NCBI GenBank assembly: GCA_019419405.1
Contig: DYAA01000103.1
Coordinates: forward strand, 1 to 38,588
Source of the DNA: Collinsella sp.
Lineage (GTDB): Bacteria > Actinomycetota > Coriobacteriia > Coriobacteriales > Coriobacteriaceae
DNA length: 38,588 nucleotides
Direction of reading: 5' to 3'
Below the pieces are notes generated by a model. It had not been told where the DNA came from. It saw only the letters and a program-made list of their open reading frames with translations, and searched no databases. Position numbers and translations under genes: made by a program. Positions 38,271 to 38,588 of the stretch are shown one piece after another; position 1 is the first letter of the stretch, and the number at the start of each line of letters is the position of its first letter.

Positions 38271-38588
38271 ATGAGCGCCGCTCGCAAGACACTCAAAATC
38301 CTTGCCCTGATTTATTTTGTTCTGGGCATCGCCAGTCTCGTCATTGGAATCGCCGGCATCGCGACCGGCAACCTCGATTCCACGTACGGGTCGAACGCCA
38401 TGCTCGCCGCGGTCGTGCTGGTCGCCAAGGGCCTCATCGATCTCGCCGCAGGTGTTGCGGGCATCAAGGGCGCCAACAAGCCTTCGCAGGTGGATGCTGC
38501 GTTTAAGCTCGGCATCGTTGCCGCAATCGCCACGATTGCGCAGGCCGCGCTCACGCTTCCCGCGCTCGGCGGCAGCGCCGTCAATATC
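38271..38588 (+). CDS. Multi-helix membrane protein, truncated by the window edge
   Basis: An open frame of 106 codons from the ATG at 38271 to the window end, with AAAGGA 6 nt upstream. MSAARKTLKILALIYFVLGIASL opens with a short basic tail and helix 1 (about residues 8-32). Helix 2 is AMLAAVVLVAKGLIDLAAGVAGI and helix 3 FKLGIVAAIATIAQAALTL. Gly/Ala-rich helices with a KGANKPSQVDAAF loop are seen in small actinobacterial membrane proteins of unknown function. The C-terminus is missing. It may be exported or membrane-bound. Confidence 0.75.
   Translation, partial: MSAARKTLKILALIYFVLGIASLVIGIAGIATGNLDSTYGSNAMLAAVVLVAKGLIDLAAGVAGIKGANKPSQVDAAFKLGIVAAIATIAQAALTLPALGGSAVNI

Overview
The window is a GC-rich, gene-dense chromosomal segment that fits a human-gut coriobacterium, most probably Collinsella or a close relative. 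This placement is inferred, not searched. It rests on actinobacterial-style codon use, a bile salt hydrolase with a complete catalytic set, an LAxTG-type (class E sortase) surface protein, and housekeeping genes interleaved with short intergenic repeats. No rRNA, tRNA, CRISPR array or intact insertion sequence was found.

Left part (1-9,500): a truncated DHA2-type MFS exporter; a divergent peptide deformylase homologue; an alanine-type aminotransferase fused to an N-terminal XRE helix-turn-helix, with four copies of a 9-bp operator-like word upstream; a LysR regulator divergent from an EamA exporter; the Kup potassium transporter; a bile salt hydrolase; and a second deformylase homologue whose catalytic glutamate is replaced.

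Middle (9,500-20,800): an AzgA-type purine permease, a large beta-helical LAxTG surface protein, an esterase, and a UraA-type permease. Next come a MetE C-terminal-like methyltransferase with a LysR regulator and a HAD phosphatase upstream of it. A TPP riboswitch with an intrinsic terminator precedes thiM, a thiamine-binding protein and thiE, which form a thiazole-salvage operon. A three-unit, 62-bp-period hairpin repeat closes this part.

Right part (20,800-38,588): a patatin-like lipase and two related GGDEF proteins. The first of these has three GGDEF domains plus EAL and is split by an apparent one-base deletion. A small lower-GC patch follows, with a DUF3784-like membrane protein and an IS30 transposase relic. 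After it come a flavin reductase, an ArsC-fold protein without its catalytic Cys, a CobW/COG0523 GTPase and TrmL. An AAA ATPase is translationally coupled to a UvrA2-like ABC protein, and next to it lies a TetM/EF-G-like GTPase. The end holds a GNAT enzyme, a small CxxC protein, RsmJ, a 47-residue membrane protein and a truncated membrane protein.

The most unusual items are the HTH-AlaA fusion, which has its own internal Shine-Dalgarno and ATG exactly at the AlaA start; the 109-nt long-stem element at 8,930-9,038, whose wobble pairs favour a plus-strand RNA; three inverted repeats built round the same 10-mer AAAGGGACAG; and the one-base split of the multi-domain c-di-GMP protein.
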